A program made the position numbers and the translations under genes. This document shows, one piece after another, positions 6,702-10,187 of a DNA stretch of 10,187 nt (the stretch's first letter is position 1; every line of letters begins with the position of its first letter). The stretch spans positions 1 to 10,187 of the forward strand of contig DATGLL010000274.1 of assembly GCA_035294145.1 (NCBI GenBank). The letters are read 5' to 3'. The DNA comes from CADDZO01 sp035294145 (GTDB taxonomy: Bacteria; Chloroflexota; Dormibacteria; Dormibacterales; Dormibacteraceae). Under the pieces are notes generated by a model that saw only the letters and a program-made list of their open reading frames with translations, was not told where the DNA came from and did not search any database.

Positions 6702-6710
6702 CCCTCTATC

Positions 6711-7136
6711 GTGAGCAACCTTGAGCTGCTGCGGCGGGGCATGGTGGGCGAAGGGCCCAGAGCTGGCTGGCGCGAGACCATCGGTGCCCACGTCGCCGAG
6801 GTAGAGGATGGTCGGGTGGTGATCGAGCTGGAGGTGCACGCCGGGCACCGGCAGGAGGGCGGCGTGGTCCAGGGCGGGATCATCACCCAGATCGCCGACG
6901 CGGCCATGGGCATGTCCCTCCTCACCCGGCAGCCCGACGACCAGGCCAACGTGACCATCGAGCTCAAGATCAACTTCCTGCGCCCGGTGGTGGAGGGACG
7001 GTTGCGGGCCGTCGGCCGGGTGGTGGAGATGCGCCGGGCCCTGCTCTTCAGCGAGGCGGACGTGCTCGACGAGGAGGGCCGGCTGGTGGCCAAGGCCTCC
7101 TCGACCTGCCTGGCGGTGCCAAGGCCGTGGAGGTGA
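6711..7136 (+). CDS. PaaI-like hotdog-fold thioesterase, variant active site
   Basis: The 141-residue protein is a single hotdog domain of the PaaI/4HBT type, whose members hydrolyse acyl-CoA thioesters in the cytoplasm; the substrate cannot be named. The signature is at residues 46-67: HRQEGG, then VVQGG, then ADAAMG. PaaI-type enzymes usually have Asn, then His-Gly-Gly six residues later, then Asp nine further on. Here these positions are Q48, Q54-G55-G56 and D63, so the Asp is kept while Asn and His are both Gln. Gln before the GG pair does occur in this superfamily, so activity is uncertain, not excluded. The GTG at 6711 has no Shine-Dalgarno sequence and is chosen from the TATAGT box 9 bases upstream; ATG 6741 is the alternative start. 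The 3' end overlaps the next, paralogous gene by 10 bases, implying translational coupling. Confidence 0.85.
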   Translation: MSNLELLRRGMVGEGPRAGWRETIGAHVAEVEDGRVVIELEVHAGHRQEGGVVQGGIITQIADAAMGMSLLTRQPDDQANVTIELKINFLRPVVEGRLRAVGRVVEMRRALLFSEADVLDEEGRLVAKASSTCLAVPRPWR

Positions 7137-7537
7137 GAGGGCAGCCCTCGCCCGCCCAGCGCTGGGTCGGCATCGAGGTCCGCTCCGTGGGCGAGGGTGA
7201 GGCGGTCTTGGAGCTATGCACCCGGCCCGAGATGCGGAACAGCGCCGAGATGGTGCATGGAGGCTTCATCGCCCTCCTCGCCGACTCGGCCATGGGGACC
7301 GCCATGGGCAGCCGCCTGCCCGATGGGGTGCGGCACCCAAGTTTCGACCTGAAGGTCAGCTTCATCGCCCCTGGCCGAATAGGCGAGCGGCTGCGCGCGG
7401 TTGCTAAGGTGATCCATTCGGGTCGGCGCACCGGCGTGGCCGAGTGCCGGCTCACGGGCGAGGATGGGCGCCTGGTCGCCACCGCCACCGCGACCTTCGC
7501 CATCCTCTCCTCGACATCCGATCAGAGCGAGGCGTAG
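7127..7537 (+). CDS. PaaI-like hotdog-fold thioesterase with canonical active site
   Basis: This 136-residue hotdog protein is a paralogue of the upstream one. Both align along the whole domain, for example ADSAMG against ADAAMG, ERLRAVAKV against GRLRAVGRV, and GEDGRLVATA against DEEGRLVAKA. It keeps the full pattern N38, H44-G45-G46 and D53, with the spacing of E. coli PaaI, so thioesterase activity on an acyl-CoA is likely; the physiological substrate is unknown. The start is taken at GTG 7127. GTG 7133, which overlaps the upstream TGA by four bases, is equally possible and would remove two residues. The gene sits second in a tight unit with uvrA, whose GTG follows 11 bases after this stop. 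The conserved part ends near residue 128, followed by a short Ser-rich tail. Confidence 0.88.
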   Translation: MEVRGQPSPAQRWVGIEVRSVGEGEAVLELCTRPEMRNSAEMVHGGFIALLADSAMGTAMGSRLPDGVRHPSFDLKVSFIAPGRIGERLRAVAKVIHSGRRTGVAECRLTGEDGRLVATATATFAILSSTSDQSEA

Positions 7538-7540
7538 AGG
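7537..7540 (+). promoter_or_regulatory. Ribosome binding site for uvrA
   Basis: GAGG lies 8 bases before the GTG at 7549 and overlaps the last base of the upstream TAG stop. It is modest but well spaced. It supports the GTG start, which gives the expected UvrA N-terminus IIIRGAREHNLKDI. Confidence 0.5.
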
Positions 7541-7548
7541 CGGCGAGC

Positions 7549-10187
<2,639 letters not shown>

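Larger units (their letters stand above)
6264..6710. other. 447-base intergenic region between the tricorn and thioesterase genes
   Basis: I see no convincing gene here. The plus frame continuous with the downstream thioesterase is open back to 6291, and two minus-strand frames are open. All translate to Pro/Arg/Gly/Ala-rich, motif-free sequence, as expected by chance at this GC content. The region holds the terminator-like stem at 6294-6326, the second arm of the stem at 6251-6274, a G-rich tract at 6423-6441 (a run of seven G then two GGG runs, able in principle to form a quadruplex), and a promoter-like TATAGT near the right end. No tRNA, CRISPR or direct repeat was seen. Confidence 0.6.

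Noticed and set aside
6291..6710. N-terminal extension of the first thioesterase by 140 residues
   Set aside because: The added sequence is Pro/Arg/Ala-rich with no motif. PaaI-type proteins are about 130-150 residues, and a promoter-like TATAGT lies inside the extension.

Overview
The window is GC-rich (about 70% by eye), with strong G/C bias at third codon positions, several GTG starts and few Shine-Dalgarno sequences. With a Gram-positive-type GAAC-N4-GTTC LexA box, this suggests a high-GC member of the Actinobacteriota or Chloroflexota. The sequence alone does not decide the phylum.

Layout, left to right. (1) Positions 1-96, minus strand: the first 32 codons of an IS607-type serine-recombinase transposase, so the left edge is the end of an insertion element. 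(2) 171-809, minus strand: an unrecognised 212-residue protein. (3) 810-889: a short divergent control region with a LexA-type SOS box. (4) 890-2980, plus strand: uvrB, complete. (5) 3033-6263, plus strand: a full-length tricorn-type protease with both propellers, a PDZ domain and an intact catalytic tetrad. (6) 6264-6710: a 447-base gap without a convincing gene, holding two strong hairpins next to the tricorn stop, a G-rich tract and a likely promoter. (7) 6711-7136 and 7127-7537, plus strand: two overlapping PaaI-like hotdog thioesterase paralogues. (8) 7549 to the right edge, plus strand: uvrA, with 879 complete codons and the last part of the C-terminus outside the window.

Two of the three UvrABC excinuclease components are therefore present, separated by an intracellular peptidase and an acyl-CoA thioesterase pair. 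UvrB carries a visible SOS operator. UvrA appears to be the third gene of a compact thioesterase-thioesterase-uvrA transcription unit, with no SOS box seen upstream. The two repair genes may therefore be controlled differently.

The core of the window is ordinary housekeeping DNA and I see no clear previously undescribed defence or mobile system. The points most worth a second look are a recurring TANNNT box 7-9 bases before start codons (suggesting leaderless transcripts), the SOS box shared with the unknown divergent gene, and the thioesterase pair, of which one copy has lost two active-site residues.
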